A stretch of DNA of 42,582 nt from an uncultured Bacteroidales bacterium (lineage in GTDB: Bacteria > Bacteroidota > Bacteroidia > Bacteroidales > UBA932): contig CASFSL010000006.1 in assembly GCA_949297365.1 (NCBI GenBank), positions 1 to 42,582 of the forward strand. The letters run 5' to 3'. Of this stretch, positions 1 through 10,516 are shown piece after piece; within the stretch, counting starts at the first letter, position 1, and the number at the start of each line of letters is the position of its first letter. Position numbers and translations under genes: made by a program. The notes under the pieces are model-generated. The model was not told where the DNA came from, searched no databases, and saw only the letters and a program-made list of their open reading frames with translations.

Positions 1-183
1 GGACGCAGGCTCTTACCCTGCATTTTCACCCTTACCTCTCCCGAGGGAGGGGCGGTTGTTTTCTGTTACCCGTGACGTAAGCTTTCGCCTACCTGTGCTT
101 TCCACAGTGCGGTGCTCTGTCCTGCCCGGACTTTCCTCCCCTGTCTAAGACAGCAGCGATAGAGCGTCCCGCCTAAGTCTCAT
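1..183 (-). ncRNA. rnpB: RNase P RNA (5' part; 3' end lies outside window)
   Basis: On the minus strand this holds the class A RNase P signature: a P3-like hairpin (CTGTC-TTA-GACAG) followed at once by the P4 strand AGGAAAGTCCGGGC, then GAGCACCGC, the GGCGAAAGC segment, and GGTGAAAATGCAGGGTAAGAGC near the window edge. It is the catalytic RNA that removes 5' leaders from pre-tRNA. Only about half of the usual 350-400 nt is present. The 5' end is estimated from the GACTTAGGCGGGACGC segment, because its P1 partner strand is not in the window. It begins only about 10-20 nt after the stop of the minus-strand oxidoreductase gene and I see no TAnnTTTG element in that gap. Confidence 0.93.
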
Positions 184-192
184 TGTATTGGA

Positions 193-1431
193 CTATTGTT
201 TTTTGTCGTAATACTTTCTTATGTTGCGCTCTACCTCGCGTTTCATGCGGGGCGGGAGGGTGCAGTTCTCGTGGCACTGCATGTCGTAGTTCCAGATACG
301 GGCCACGCAGTAGTTGGCGTGACGGCAGCCGCTGACCGTGCATGTACCGTCCTTCAGTTTGTTTACAAAATCGGTGTCGTATACCAGAGGACGGGCCATC
401 TCCACGAACTCGAAACCGGCGTTCAGGACCTTGTTGATACTGTCAAGGGAGTTGAGTCCGCCGACGAAGGCAAGCGGCATCTTGAGTTCCTTGCGGAACT
501 CTATTGAGTCATCGAAGAAAAAGGCCTCCTTGAACGGTTCGTCCTTAATCATCATCTTGCCGAACAGGTTGACGCCTAGTTTGAGCCACCACAGCTTCAT
601 GGGCATATAACCGGTGAGTACGCTGATGGGCATGGCTCCGCGCATCACATACATCGGGGCCCGGCTGACGAAGCCTCCGCTGAGCACCAGACAGTGCGCT
701 CCGTCCTGCTCCAGACGCTTGGCTACCCTGATGCAGTCCTCCAGTTCCAGTCCGCCCTTGAATCCGTCCCTGGTATTGGTCTTTACCAGTACCGCAATGT
801 CGTCTCCGGCGGCCTTCATCACCTCCTCCATCACCATATCCATGAATCTCATGCGGTTCTCCAGCGGACCTCCGTACTTGTCCTTGCGGTGATTGGTGTA
901 CGGGGACAGGAACTGCGAGATAAGGTAGCCGTGTCCGGCGTGTATCTCTACGGCGTCGAATCCTCCGTCACGGGCGATGCGTACCGCATTGCCGAAATCC
1001 TTGACCGTCTGGAGGATCTCGTCCTCACGCAGACCGTGTACGAAGGTGGGGGAGTAGAGGTTGAATCCGCTGGAGGCTCCCACCGGCCTCTGTCCGCAGT
1101 ACATACGGTGCGACATATTGCCGCAGTGGCCGAGCTGGATGCAGGCCTTGGCTCCCGCCTCGTGTATCGAGTCGGTCAGGTCTCTCAGGCCCGGGATGAT
1201 CTCCGGACGCATCCACAGCTGGCGGTGGAAGGACAGGCCGCTCTTGTTGACGGACGCATATGCCACCCCCGTCATGCCTACTCCTCCTCGGGCCAGGGCC
1301 GTGTGGTAGTCTTTCAGCTGCTGAGTGGGTACGTGACCGTCGCACATGCCCTCGTAGGCCGAGGCACGGATGACGCGGTTCTTAAGTTCTATGGGGCCTA
1401 TCTTGGCCGGTGTGAATAAAAGGGAATCCAT
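193..1431 (-). CDS. Old Yellow Enzyme-family NADH:flavin oxidoreductase (ene-reductase)
   Basis: A 412-residue FMN-dependent TIM-barrel enzyme of the OYE / 2,4-dienoyl-CoA-reductase type, which reduces activated C=C bonds with NAD(P)H. The N-terminus (LLFTPAKIGPIELKNRV) is typical. The active-site stretch HAGHGYL is at about residues 164-170 and the YGGPLENR motif at 186-193. The phosphate-binding GG region and the MARPLVYD stretch are near 324-352. A C-terminal cysteine group (C364, C369, C375, C386, C390) resembles the [4Fe-4S] region of 2,4-dienoyl-CoA reductases, but the middle Cys of the usual C-x2-C-x3-C is replaced (A372), so cluster binding is doubtful. The ATG follows the TAA of the upstream gene directly, so the two are co-translated. 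Its neighbour is a 5-alpha-reductase-like protein, which suggests a steroid-like or enone lipid substrate, but that is inference. Confidence 0.85.
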   Translation of the reverse strand: MDSLLFTPAKIGPIELKNRVIRASAYEGMCDGHVPTQQLKDYHTALARGGVGMTGVAYASVNKSGLSFHRQLWMRPEIIPGLRDLTDSIHEAGAKACIQLGHCGNMSHRMYCGQRPVGASSGFNLYSPTFVHGLREDEILQTVKDFGNAVRIARDGGFDAVEIHAGHGYLISQFLSPYTNHRKDKYGGPLENRMRFMDMVMEEVMKAAGDDIAVLVKTNTRDGFKGGLELEDCIRVAKRLEQDGAHCLVLSGGFVSRAPMYVMRGAMPISVLTGYMPMKLWWLKLGVNLFGKMMIKDEPFKEAFFFDDSIEFRKELKMPLAFVGGLNSLDSINKVLNAGFEFVEMARPLVYDTDFVNKLKDGTCTVSGCRHANYCVARIWNYDMQCHENCTLPPRMKREVERNIRKYYDKKQ

Positions 1432-2214
1432 TTAATATATAAAAGGTATTAGTCGTTTGCGTTTGAGGCTGGTGAACTCCTCGCCGAATTCCTTGGTGTA
1501 CTTCTCGTACAGGGAGTTGGCCCTCGGCGCGAGATTGGCGAAGGTCCACATGCAGAAGATGATGCCCGGAAGGGACCAGGTGAGTATGGCGAAACCGAAC
1601 CACTCGGTGATCTCACCGTAGTAGTTGGCCGAGGATACGTATTTGAACATGCCTCCGCGCGGTATGTAGTGCCTGGTGTCACCGGGCTTGCGCAGGTGGC
1701 GGATGATGTAGTCCGAGTGCAGGTTGACCACCATGCCGAAGATGAAGATCAGGGCTCCGGCGATGAACTGCGGAGAGTACAGCCAGCTGAGTGTGTATCT
1801 GTCCTCAGGGGCCAGTATGAAAAGCCAGCCGCTGATGAGGTAGGCGTTTATGACGTTGAATACCGCGCCCATGAGTACTACCGTTATAGGTATCTTGCTC
1901 TTGCCCCTCATAAGGAAAGGGTAGACGAGTGAGCGCTGGATGTAGTGGACAACGAGGAACGATACCAGTACGGTGGCGGTCGGACGCTGCCAGCCCTGTG
2001 CGTAGATATAGATGAGCGCGGTGACTATCAGCACCGGTATCTCCATGAGCACCCAGCCCAGTTTGTTGTCTATCATCGGACCCCATCCTTTGGAACGCAG
2101 GTATCCGTAGCCGGCCTTGAAGTACTGCAGGGCTGCGAAGACCACTACGGCCAGCACCACCATTATCTTTTCTACGGTAAGAAAAAAACTCTCGTTGAAT
2201 ATTGTCAGATCCAC
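1432..2214 (-). CDS. Steroid 5-alpha-reductase-family membrane protein
   Basis: About 260 residues with several hydrophobic segments (roughly 12-30, 55-72, 82-100, 109-130, 148-163 and 205-226). The C-terminal half carries the 3-oxo-5-alpha-steroid 4-dehydrogenase signature: N-L-H-S-D near 164-168, LRKPGDTRHYIPRGGMF at 174-190, YVSSANYYGEITEW at 192-205 and the end RLIPFIY. The family reduces the delta-4 bond of 3-oxo steroids or methylates/reduces isoprenoid-like lipids with NADPH. The longest frame starts at 2286 inside the upstream gene. I chose GTG 2214, 25 nt after that gene's stop, because it gives a normal N-terminus; no Shine-Dalgarno is seen. It is the middle gene of a three-gene lipid/enone operon. 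The substrate is unknown. Confidence 0.8.
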   Translation of the reverse strand: MDLTIFNESFFLTVEKIMVVLAVVVFAALQYFKAGYGYLRSKGWGPMIDNKLGWVLMEIPVLIVTALIYIYAQGWQRPTATVLVSFLVVHYIQRSLVYPFLMRGKSKIPITVVLMGAVFNVINAYLISGWLFILAPEDRYTLSWLYSPQFIAGALIFIFGMVVNLHSDYIIRHLRKPGDTRHYIPRGGMFKYVSSANYYGEITEWFGFAILTWSLPGIIFCMWTFANLAPRANSLYEKYTKEFGEEFTSLKRKRLIPFIY

Positions 2215-2239
2215 GGTTGTAGGTTTTAATAAGGAAATA

Positions 2240-2980
2240 TCAGGGTTTGAGCCGCATCGAGCACTGGAAGACCGTCTTGTCGGCACAGCGGCCTTCCACG
2301 AAGAATGTATCGGGCCCCACAGTTCCGCGCAGCAGTTCTACGGTCTCGCCCGGACGTGTCTCGTGGTTGAAATTGATCTGGAATTCGTCTATGTCCTTGC
2401 CGGATACGGTCTCCAGCGGCAGGGTGTCGAAGGCCCATTCGACGTATTTAGCATTGTTGGTATGGGCGTTGAAATCCGCATCGGAGTAGAGTACCTCGTG
2501 CGTGCGTATCAGCTCCATCCCCTCCTTTGGGGTGACGAGCTTGCCGCAGTGCTCTGCGATGGCATCACGGTCGAGCGCGGTCGCGGGACTTTTCTCCCCG
2601 AGGACGTGGTCAGGGCGCAGCATCCTGCGGGACAGCGTGTCTATGAGCAGCCATGAGCTGGTGGCCTGAATCAGAGTCTTCCTTCCCTCCGCGTCCGAGA
2701 CCTCAAAGTCTCTGAGGGAGAATACTCCGTCCGGGCCCTTGTGCCATGTGGAGAACTGTATCTCGTCCTCCCACTTGGGGGCTTCGAGGTATTTTACCCT
2801 CATCCTCGATACGACCCATGAGATATTGTCCCTGATGAGATCATCGTAGCCGAACCCTATCCTGGACGCATGCCAGTTGGCCATCTCCTGTGCCATGGAC
2901 ATGAAGGCGAAAGCCTTGTAGTTCTTCCTGATGTCCACGTCAGAAGTGCGTAGAGTGTATCTTGTTGTAAGACTTTTCAT
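2240..2980 (-). CDS. Acyl-ACP thioesterase (FatA/FatB family)
   Basis: A 246-residue double-hotdog enzyme that hydrolyses acyl-ACP to free fatty acid in the cytoplasm. The N-terminal half has the typical RTSDVDIRKNYKAF start, NWHASRIGFGYDDL (about 35-48) and WVVSRMRVKYLEAPKWED (55-72). The second half carries the catalytic stretch DADFNAHTNNAKYVEW (about 167-182), with the Asn/His pair N171/H173. Length matches bacterial members of Acyl-ACP_TE. It is the first gene of the minus-strand operon and is divergent from pyrG. A -7-like TATCTTTG (minus strand, 3008-3015) lies 28 bp upstream of the ATG. Confidence 0.9.
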   Translation of the reverse strand: MKSLTTRYTLRTSDVDIRKNYKAFAFMSMAQEMANWHASRIGFGYDDLIRDNISWVVSRMRVKYLEAPKWEDEIQFSTWHKGPDGVFSLRDFEVSDAEGRKTLIQATSSWLLIDTLSRRMLRPDHVLGEKSPATALDRDAIAEHCGKLVTPKEGMELIRTHEVLYSDADFNAHTNNAKYVEWAFDTLPLETVSGKDIDEFQINFNHETRPGETVELLRGTVGPDTFFVEGRCADKTVFQCSMRLKP

Positions 2981-3004
2981 TTACGGATAAGGTTGAAAAA
3001 TATC

Positions 3005-3035
3005 TTGCAAAGATAGTTTTTTTACACTAACTTTG
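3005..3035 (+). promoter_or_regulatory. Bacteroidota-type promoter of pyrG
   Basis: TTG at 3005-3007, a 20-bp spacer, then TAACTTTG at 3028-3035, matching the -33 TTG / -7 TAnnTTTG consensus. The start codon follows 25 bp later. Confidence 0.75.
3008..3015 (-). promoter_or_regulatory. -7 element of the acyl-ACP thioesterase operon
   Basis: TATCTTTG on the minus strand; a matching -33 element is not evident. It lies inside the pyrG promoter spacer and is half of the palindrome TATCTT-GCA-AAGATA (3001-3015), so the two divergent promoters physically overlap. Confidence 0.55.
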
Positions 3036-3054
3036 TTCCCCCGTAAGTAAATAA

Positions 3055-5476
<2,422 letters not shown>

Positions 5477-5480
<4 letters not shown>

Positions 5481-6397
5481 TGAGGATCTTCAGAATAATA
5501 TCCGGAATCGTCCTTTCCGCTTTGGCCGCGCTCTCCTGCTCGCCGTTGTCGAAGGCGCAGCTGGAGGCAGTGCGGGAGTTGTCGTTCAACTGCGATACCA
5601 TATCCAGGTCTCCTGCCGTGCTGTTCGGGGAGATGGCCGATATAAGGCTGCACAGGGGCCTGTATTATACTCTGTCGTTGTCTTCGGGCGAGGCCAGGTA
5701 TGCGGAGATAGCCGCCTTGGCTGAGGCTTCAATGGATGATGAGGATATGGTGCGAAAAGCAGAAGGGTATGTGGATGTGCTGAACAGCTATCTGAGGGCA
5801 TTGCACAGCATCAGCGCAGAATCGCGGTGGAAGGGTGCCGGGACGCAGTTCCGGGGTATAGGCTCCCGGGTGGATTCGGTGATTTACAGGTACAATATAT
5901 TGGCTGACAAGGAGGATGAACTGCCTGAAGGGTATGCCCGTATGGCCGGGAAAGTACTCGGGTATGTGGCGGAGGAGGTCATGCAGGCAGTGCAGTCCAA
6001 GGCCGTCAGGAATGTGGTGATGGCCGGGGATACGCTGGTCTCGGCCAGTTGCGATTCGCTGATGTCCATCCTGCGCAGTGATGAGATGAATGCGCTCATC
6101 GAGCACGAGAGGGAGAGTCTGGGGGACAATTTCTCCGCCTGGCTGTCGGCTATGGAGATGTCCGGAACACCCGTGTCGGTGTCGGACCTGGAGGCCTATG
6201 TGGCACTTGTGCGCAGGGCGGACAATCTGTCCTCGGTACGGAACCGCTGCGTGTCGGCCCTGCGTTCGCTGAAAAACGCCCATGCTTCCCTGGCGGCGGA
6301 CTTTGCAGCGGGGGAGACGGACCTGTCCGCAGACCTGTATGCGGAGCTGGTGCGGCTGAACCGTCTGGCGGCACAGGTAGCCGGGATGCTTAATTGA
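5477..6397 (+). CDS. Predicted helical lipoprotein, function unknown
   Basis: A 306-residue protein that I do not recognise. It begins with a signal peptide and lipobox ending ALAALSC (C21 if the first ATG is used), so it is probably membrane-anchored and faces the periplasm. The rest looks largely alpha-helical, rich in Ala, Leu, Ser, Arg and Glu, with no cysteine pair or catalytic motif I can name. ATG codons at 5477 and 5480 are both possible; the first overlaps the upstream stop (ATGA), which argues for coupling. It is followed 7 bp later by the small helical protein, which may be a partner. Confidence 0.6.
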
Positions 6398-6404
6398 CAA
6401 GATT

Positions 6405-6740
6405 ATGGAAAAAGACAGGCAGTTGAATACACTCGAGGAGATACGCAGGGCCATTGCGGACAATGACAGTCTGCGTCTGGATACGGATATCCCGGACGAG
6501 GACAGGAAGATGCTGGAGGCAGCCGCTCTCTCTCTGAGGGAGATGGAGAGGGAGGTGCTCTCGGAGACTGCGGAGGGACTGCTGGACCGTATGGAAGCGG
6601 CTGCCGGACCCCTCAAGGAGATGGCAGCTCAGATACGCTCCCGGGTTACGGATATGAATAAGCCTTCCAAGGTCTTGGAGCACATAAAGAAAGTGATGTC
6701 GTTTGTTACCGGCCTGCTCAAGGAGGCCGGCAGGTGGTAG
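6405..6740 (+). CDS. Small all-helical cytoplasmic protein, function unknown
   Basis: A 111-residue acidic protein with no signal peptide or transmembrane segment. Predicted helices cover about 5-18, 31-55, 56-80 and 86-108, with heptad-like spacing (EMEREVLSETAEGLLDRMEA). No family is recognised. It lies 7 bp after the helical lipoprotein and ends 2 bp before the ATG chosen for the TPR/AraC regulator, so it belongs to the same transcript. A role as an accessory protein of either neighbour is only inference from position. Confidence 0.6.
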   Translation: MEKDRQLNTLEEIRRAIADNDSLRLDTDIPDEDRKMLEAAALSLREMEREVLSETAEGLLDRMEAAAGPLKEMAAQIRSRVTDMNKPSKVLEHIKKVMSFVTGLLKEAGRW

Positions 6741-6742
6741 CC

Positions 6743-8392
6743 ATGGACCTGCGGATTGTCATATTGGCCATCGGGCTTTTGGGATGGCTGTCGGTCTCGT
6801 GCTCCGAGGATGCGTCAGTGAATGTGGACCCGTGCGCGGAAGTGGACAGTCTTGCCTCTGCCGGGCAGTATGAGAAGGCGGTGAGCCTGGCCAGGTCCAT
6901 ATATGACAGTGCCAGGATGTCCGGCAACCGGCGTGAAGCCGTTGCGTCGGGTGCTAGACTGGGCCGTCTGTACTATATGACCTTCTCTCCGGATTCCATG
7001 TATTATTACTTTGATGCGGTGACGCAGGACGCAGAGGAACTTCAGATGTATCCCGAATGCATAATCATACACAATATCACCGGTGTCTACAATCTGATAA
7101 ACGCCATTGAGTATGAGAACGCCCTGCATCATTTTTACGAGGCAATAGACTGCGCGGAGAAGAGCGGCAGCACGGATGCCTATTATATGCTGTTGATCAA
7201 TGTGTCCATCATCCACTATATCAGGCAGGATCCTGCCGGCCTGGCCACTGCCGGGGAGATCTGTGATTATGGCAGGCGGACCGGAGACAGCTATTTTATG
7301 TACACTGGATCCTTGATGTATGCCTATATGTATCACAGTCTGGGAAATGACCAGGAGGCTCTCAGGTATATCCGGGAAGCGGAGCGGTGGCCGGAGCATT
7401 CGGTGGGCTCCAACTCCTATGAGCCGCTTTATGCCTCTGTTCTGGCATCCTTGGGCAGGAACGGTGAGGCGGAAAGTGTATTCCTGCACTGTCTGGAGGC
7501 TCACAGAAATGATGACAGCACGATGCAGGTGGAGGCTCTTGCCGGCTACGGAAAATTCCTGGCCGGGAATAAACGTTACAGAGAGGCTGTGGAGTATTAT
7601 CGGCGCGGGCTGGATATAACGGAGAAATATCAGCTTTACTTCTACGGTTACGGGATATATCAGGAACTGGCGGAGGTGTATTCCGCTATGGGCGAACATG
7701 ACCGGGCCGTGGAGTATCTGTCCATGTATTACGATCTGAAGGACAGGGTCTTCAATGTCGAGAAAGAACGCTCCTTCAACAGCCTAATCCGTCAGTATGA
7801 GGGGCAGAAGAACGCCAATGAGCTTCAGCGCAGGGATGTGCAGCTCTTGAAGCAGAGGCAGTTGATAGAACTGGTTGTGGCGGCGTTTATAGTGGCCGTG
7901 GTAGTCGTGCTGGCAGTGGTTATGCGGAATAGGTCGCAGAACAGAATGTACCGGCAGCTTGTGACCAAATACAATGACTATATGCAGCGGGAGAAAGAGC
8001 TTATGGCGCGTCTTGAGACCGCTGATAAGGAACAGGGTGGGGAAAACGACAGGATAAGACAGCTCTTTGACCGGCTTTCAGAAATGATGAGGCAGGAGAA
8101 AATGTATGCCTTGAAGAATCTGACGGTGGAGGATGTGGCTTCCCGTCTGGGAACTAACAGAAGCTATCTTTCCAAGGCCGTCAATACCTATGCCGGGGTC
8201 TCGTTCAACTCCTGGCTTAACTCCATGCGCATAAAGGAGAGCATAGAATTGCTTTCAAAGACGGAAATTCCCATTAAGCAGGTTGCCGATGAGGTGGGAT
8301 ACAGCAATCTGACCACTTTCTACAACAATTTTATCAAAGAGACTGGCGTTCCGCCGTCTAAGTACAGACAGGAGTCCAGGATAGGGTTTTAA
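6743..8392 (+). CDS. Lipoprotein-anchored TPR / transmembrane / AraC-type regulator
   Basis: A 549-residue one-component sensor-regulator. The N-terminus has a lipobox-like end LSVSC (C20). Residues about 30-340 are tetratricopeptide-type helical pairs (for example GQYEKAVSLARSIYDSA, YREAVEYYRRGLDITEK, GEHDRAVEYLSMYYDLKD). A coiled coil at about 345-372 leads to a transmembrane helix at 375-394. A second coiled coil precedes a C-terminal AraC-type double HTH at about 455-545, with DVASRLGTNRSYLSKAVN and IKQVADEVGYSNLTTFYNNF. A periplasmic TPR sensor with a cytoplasmic DNA-binding end is the likely topology. ATG 6743 was chosen over the in-frame GTG 6734, which overlaps the upstream gene. The BACON/LRR lipoprotein gene directly downstream is the obvious candidate target. 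A second protein of the same design lies at 35024. Confidence 0.82.
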   Translation: MDLRIVILAIGLLGWLSVSCSEDASVNVDPCAEVDSLASAGQYEKAVSLARSIYDSARMSGNRREAVASGARLGRLYYMTFSPDSMYYYFDAVTQDAEELQMYPECIIIHNITGVYNLINAIEYENALHHFYEAIDCAEKSGSTDAYYMLLINVSIIHYIRQDPAGLATAGEICDYGRRTGDSYFMYTGSLMYAYMYHSLGNDQEALRYIREAERWPEHSVGSNSYEPLYASVLASLGRNGEAESVFLHCLEAHRNDDSTMQVEALAGYGKFLAGNKRYREAVEYYRRGLDITEKYQLYFYGYGIYQELAEVYSAMGEHDRAVEYLSMYYDLKDRVFNVEKERSFNSLIRQYEGQKNANELQRRDVQLLKQRQLIELVVAAFIVAVVVVLAVVMRNRSQNRMYRQLVTKYNDYMQREKELMARLETADKEQGGENDRIRQLFDRLSEMMRQEKMYALKNLTVEDVASRLGTNRSYLSKAVNTYAGVSFNSWLNSMRIKESIELLSKTEIPIKQVADEVGYSNLTTFYNNFIKETGVPPSKYRQESRIGF

Positions 8393-8402
8393 AAACATCA
8401 AT

Positions 8403-8456
8403 TATACAAATCTTGAAAAATTTAAAAATTAAAATTTTGTCGTATTTGTATATTTG
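8403..8456 (+). promoter_or_regulatory. Inverted repeat and -7-like element upstream of the BACON/LRR gene
   Basis: TATACAAAT (8403-8411) and ATTTGTATA (8444-8452) form a perfect 9-bp inverted repeat separated by 32 A/T-rich bases. TATATTTG (8449-8456, TAnnTTTG) overlaps the right arm; a TTG at the expected -33 distance is not evident. The arrangement would suit an operator overlapping a promoter between the regulator and its neighbour, but A/T-rich DNA makes chance repeats more likely. Confidence 0.4.
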
Positions 8457-8480
8457 TGTAACGTTTTTAATCTAACCAAT

Positions 8481-10490
8481 ATGAGAAAAAGTTTATCTAT
8501 CCTTGTTATGATTATCGTCAGTTCGGTATTCATAATGACATCATGCAAGAAAAATGAGGTGAAGCCGGAGGAGAAGCCTCAGATTACTCTCAGTGACGGA
8601 AATACTGTTGAATTCTCTGCTGAAGCCGGTTCCAAGGACTTCTCTTTCAACACAAATGTTCAGTGGTATATCTCTTATGAGCCTGAGGAGTGGCTTTCAA
8701 TTACTCCGCAAGGAGGCGAGGCAGGGGATATTGTCGTTGAACTGACAGTACAGCCCAATAATGATACGGTAAGTTCCAGAAGCGCGTCGTTCACTATTGT
8801 GGCGGGAGGCGTTTCTGAACCCGTAACTGTTACTCAGGCTGCTCGGGGCACTGGAGGAGACGAGCCGGAAGGAGAGGAATTTGACCCTGATTTTCTTGCG
8901 TTTCTGCTGAGCAAGTTTGACACGGACTCGGACGGAGCCCTGAGTGAGGAGGAAAAGCTTGCAATAACAGAGATAACATGCACGGACCAGGAGGCTGTCA
9001 TAACCTCAGTGAAAGGCATCAGGGAACTGACTAATCTTGAAAAGCTGACGCTCAGTTACAATTCGGTAGGACCGGATCTGGATCTGAGCGGCATGACCGC
9101 CCTGAAGGAAGTGTATTGCGACCATAACCTCATCCTCAATCTGAACCTAAGCGGCTGCTCTTCGCTGGAATTGCTCAAGGCCAATGACATGACCGGATAT
9201 ATACTGGAGTCTGTAGACCTGACGGGATGCTCGGCATTGAGGTCCCTGAACATAGTGGACGGAGCTGTGTCGGAACTGGATATCTCGGACTGCAAGGCAT
9301 TGGAGGATATCAACATCGCTTACAATTCCATATCAGAACTGGATTTCAGTAATAATGATGCTCTTGTAAACGTTACCACGCGCAGAAATCCCATGTCCGG
9401 CTTTACCCTTGATCTGAGCGGGAAAGCAGAAATGGAGTATCTGAACTGTTCCGAGAGTCAGCTCTCCGGTCTGAATGTGTCCGGATGTCCGGAACTGCAG
9501 CAGCTCATAGCCTATGCCAACCAGATTCCTTCAGTTGATGTGACAGCAAGCTCAAAGCTCTATAATTTCCAGTTATACAGCAATCTTCTTACGTCAGTAG
9601 ACCTTACGCGGAATCCTGAGATCACATCCTTGGACGTGGCCTCCAACCAGTTGACCTCCCTGGATCTTTCAGGAAACAAGAAACTCACCGGCCTTACATG
9701 CTGGTCCAACCAGATAGGGGCGCTTGACCTGTCCGGATGCTCGGACCTGACGTCAATCAATGCTTTCAATAATGCTATAACCTCTGTCAATCTGGATGGA
9801 TGTGTGGCACTCGCAGATATTGATTTGCATGATAACCAGCTTACTTCCATAGACTTGTCAGACTGCAATACGGTCATAAGGTCTTTGACTGTTTACGGCA
9901 ATGCCCTTACAGAGCTGGATATGACGGGCTCCTCAATAGCCTATCTCTATGTGCAGCAGAATGATATGACATCCCTTGTCCTTGAGGGATGTACGCAGTT
10001 GTATCTGCTTAATTGTTCCAGCAATGATCTGACAGAGCTGGATCTGACTGACGCCACTTCAATTACGGAGATTGAGGCAAGTGCGAATGCGATTACGTCA
10101 GTCCTGTTCCCGGCCACCGGCACGCTCGTATCCGTGGGACTTGGCGGCAATCAGTTGACAAAGGTGGATTTGAGGGGATGTGACAATATCAATTCCCTGA
10201 CATTGGCGTCGAACAAGTTCACGCAACTGAGTCTGAATTATCTGAAAAACGTGGCCATGTTGGATGTGTCTATCAATCAGATAGAGTCTCTTGATATAAC
10301 AAGCATGGCAGTAATTACATCGGTGTTCTGTCATGATAACGGCATGAAGGAGTTGTATATCAACGAGAATGCCAATCCAAGCCAGTTGCGGGTGGATGAC
10401 GGATGCACAGTGTACAAAGGACCTGCCAGGGACTATGATGATGTTGATACCGGCAACTGGGGTGATACTGAAATCAATCCATGGGAATAA
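8481..10490 (+). CDS. BACON / EF-hand / leucine-rich-repeat surface lipoprotein
   Basis: A 669-residue protein. The signal peptide ends in a lipobox (FIMTSC, C22), so it is a lipoprotein, probably surface-exposed. Residues about 33-120 form a BACON-like beta-sandwich (QWYISYEPEEWLSITPQGG, ending PVTVTQAA). A single EF-hand loop DTDSDGALSEEE (147-158) is followed by KGIRELTNLEKL and about twenty internalin-like leucine-rich repeats of 20-22 residues, of the form LTSLDLSGNKKLTGLTCWSN, up to about residue 640. BACON domains are thought to bind glycans or mucin; LRRs bind proteins. The in-frame ATG at 8454 was not used because the signal peptide starts at 8481. It is followed 26 bp later by the fimbrillin-like gene. 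Confidence 0.85.
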   Translation: MRKSLSILVMIIVSSVFIMTSCKKNEVKPEEKPQITLSDGNTVEFSAEAGSKDFSFNTNVQWYISYEPEEWLSITPQGGEAGDIVVELTVQPNNDTVSSRSASFTIVAGGVSEPVTVTQAARGTGGDEPEGEEFDPDFLAFLLSKFDTDSDGALSEEEKLAITEITCTDQEAVITSVKGIRELTNLEKLTLSYNSVGPDLDLSGMTALKEVYCDHNLILNLNLSGCSSLELLKANDMTGYILESVDLTGCSALRSLNIVDGAVSELDISDCKALEDINIAYNSISELDFSNNDALVNVTTRRNPMSGFTLDLSGKAEMEYLNCSESQLSGLNVSGCPELQQLIAYANQIPSVDVTASSKLYNFQLYSNLLTSVDLTRNPEITSLDVASNQLTSLDLSGNKKLTGLTCWSNQIGALDLSGCSDLTSINAFNNAITSVNLDGCVALADIDLHDNQLTSIDLSDCNTVIRSLTVYGNALTELDMTGSSIAYLYVQQNDMTSLVLEGCTQLYLLNCSSNDLTELDLTDATSITEIEASANAITSVLFPATGTLVSVGLGGNQLTKVDLRGCDNINSLTLASNKFTQLSLNYLKNVAMLDVSINQIESLDITSMAVITSVFCHDNGMKELYINENANPSQLRVDDGCTVYKGPARDYDDVDTGNWGDTEINPWE

Positions 10491-10516
10491 CATTCATTAA
10501 CTAAACAACGACAATC

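Noticed and set aside
694-1419. Long plus-strand frame (241 codons) opposite the OYE gene
   Set aside because: It is the shadow of the minus-strand oxidoreductase, which has clear active-site motifs.
2215-2286. Extended N-terminus of the 5-alpha-reductase-like gene (from 2286)
   Set aside because: It runs back into the thioesterase coding end; the GTG at 2214 gives a normal membrane-protein start.
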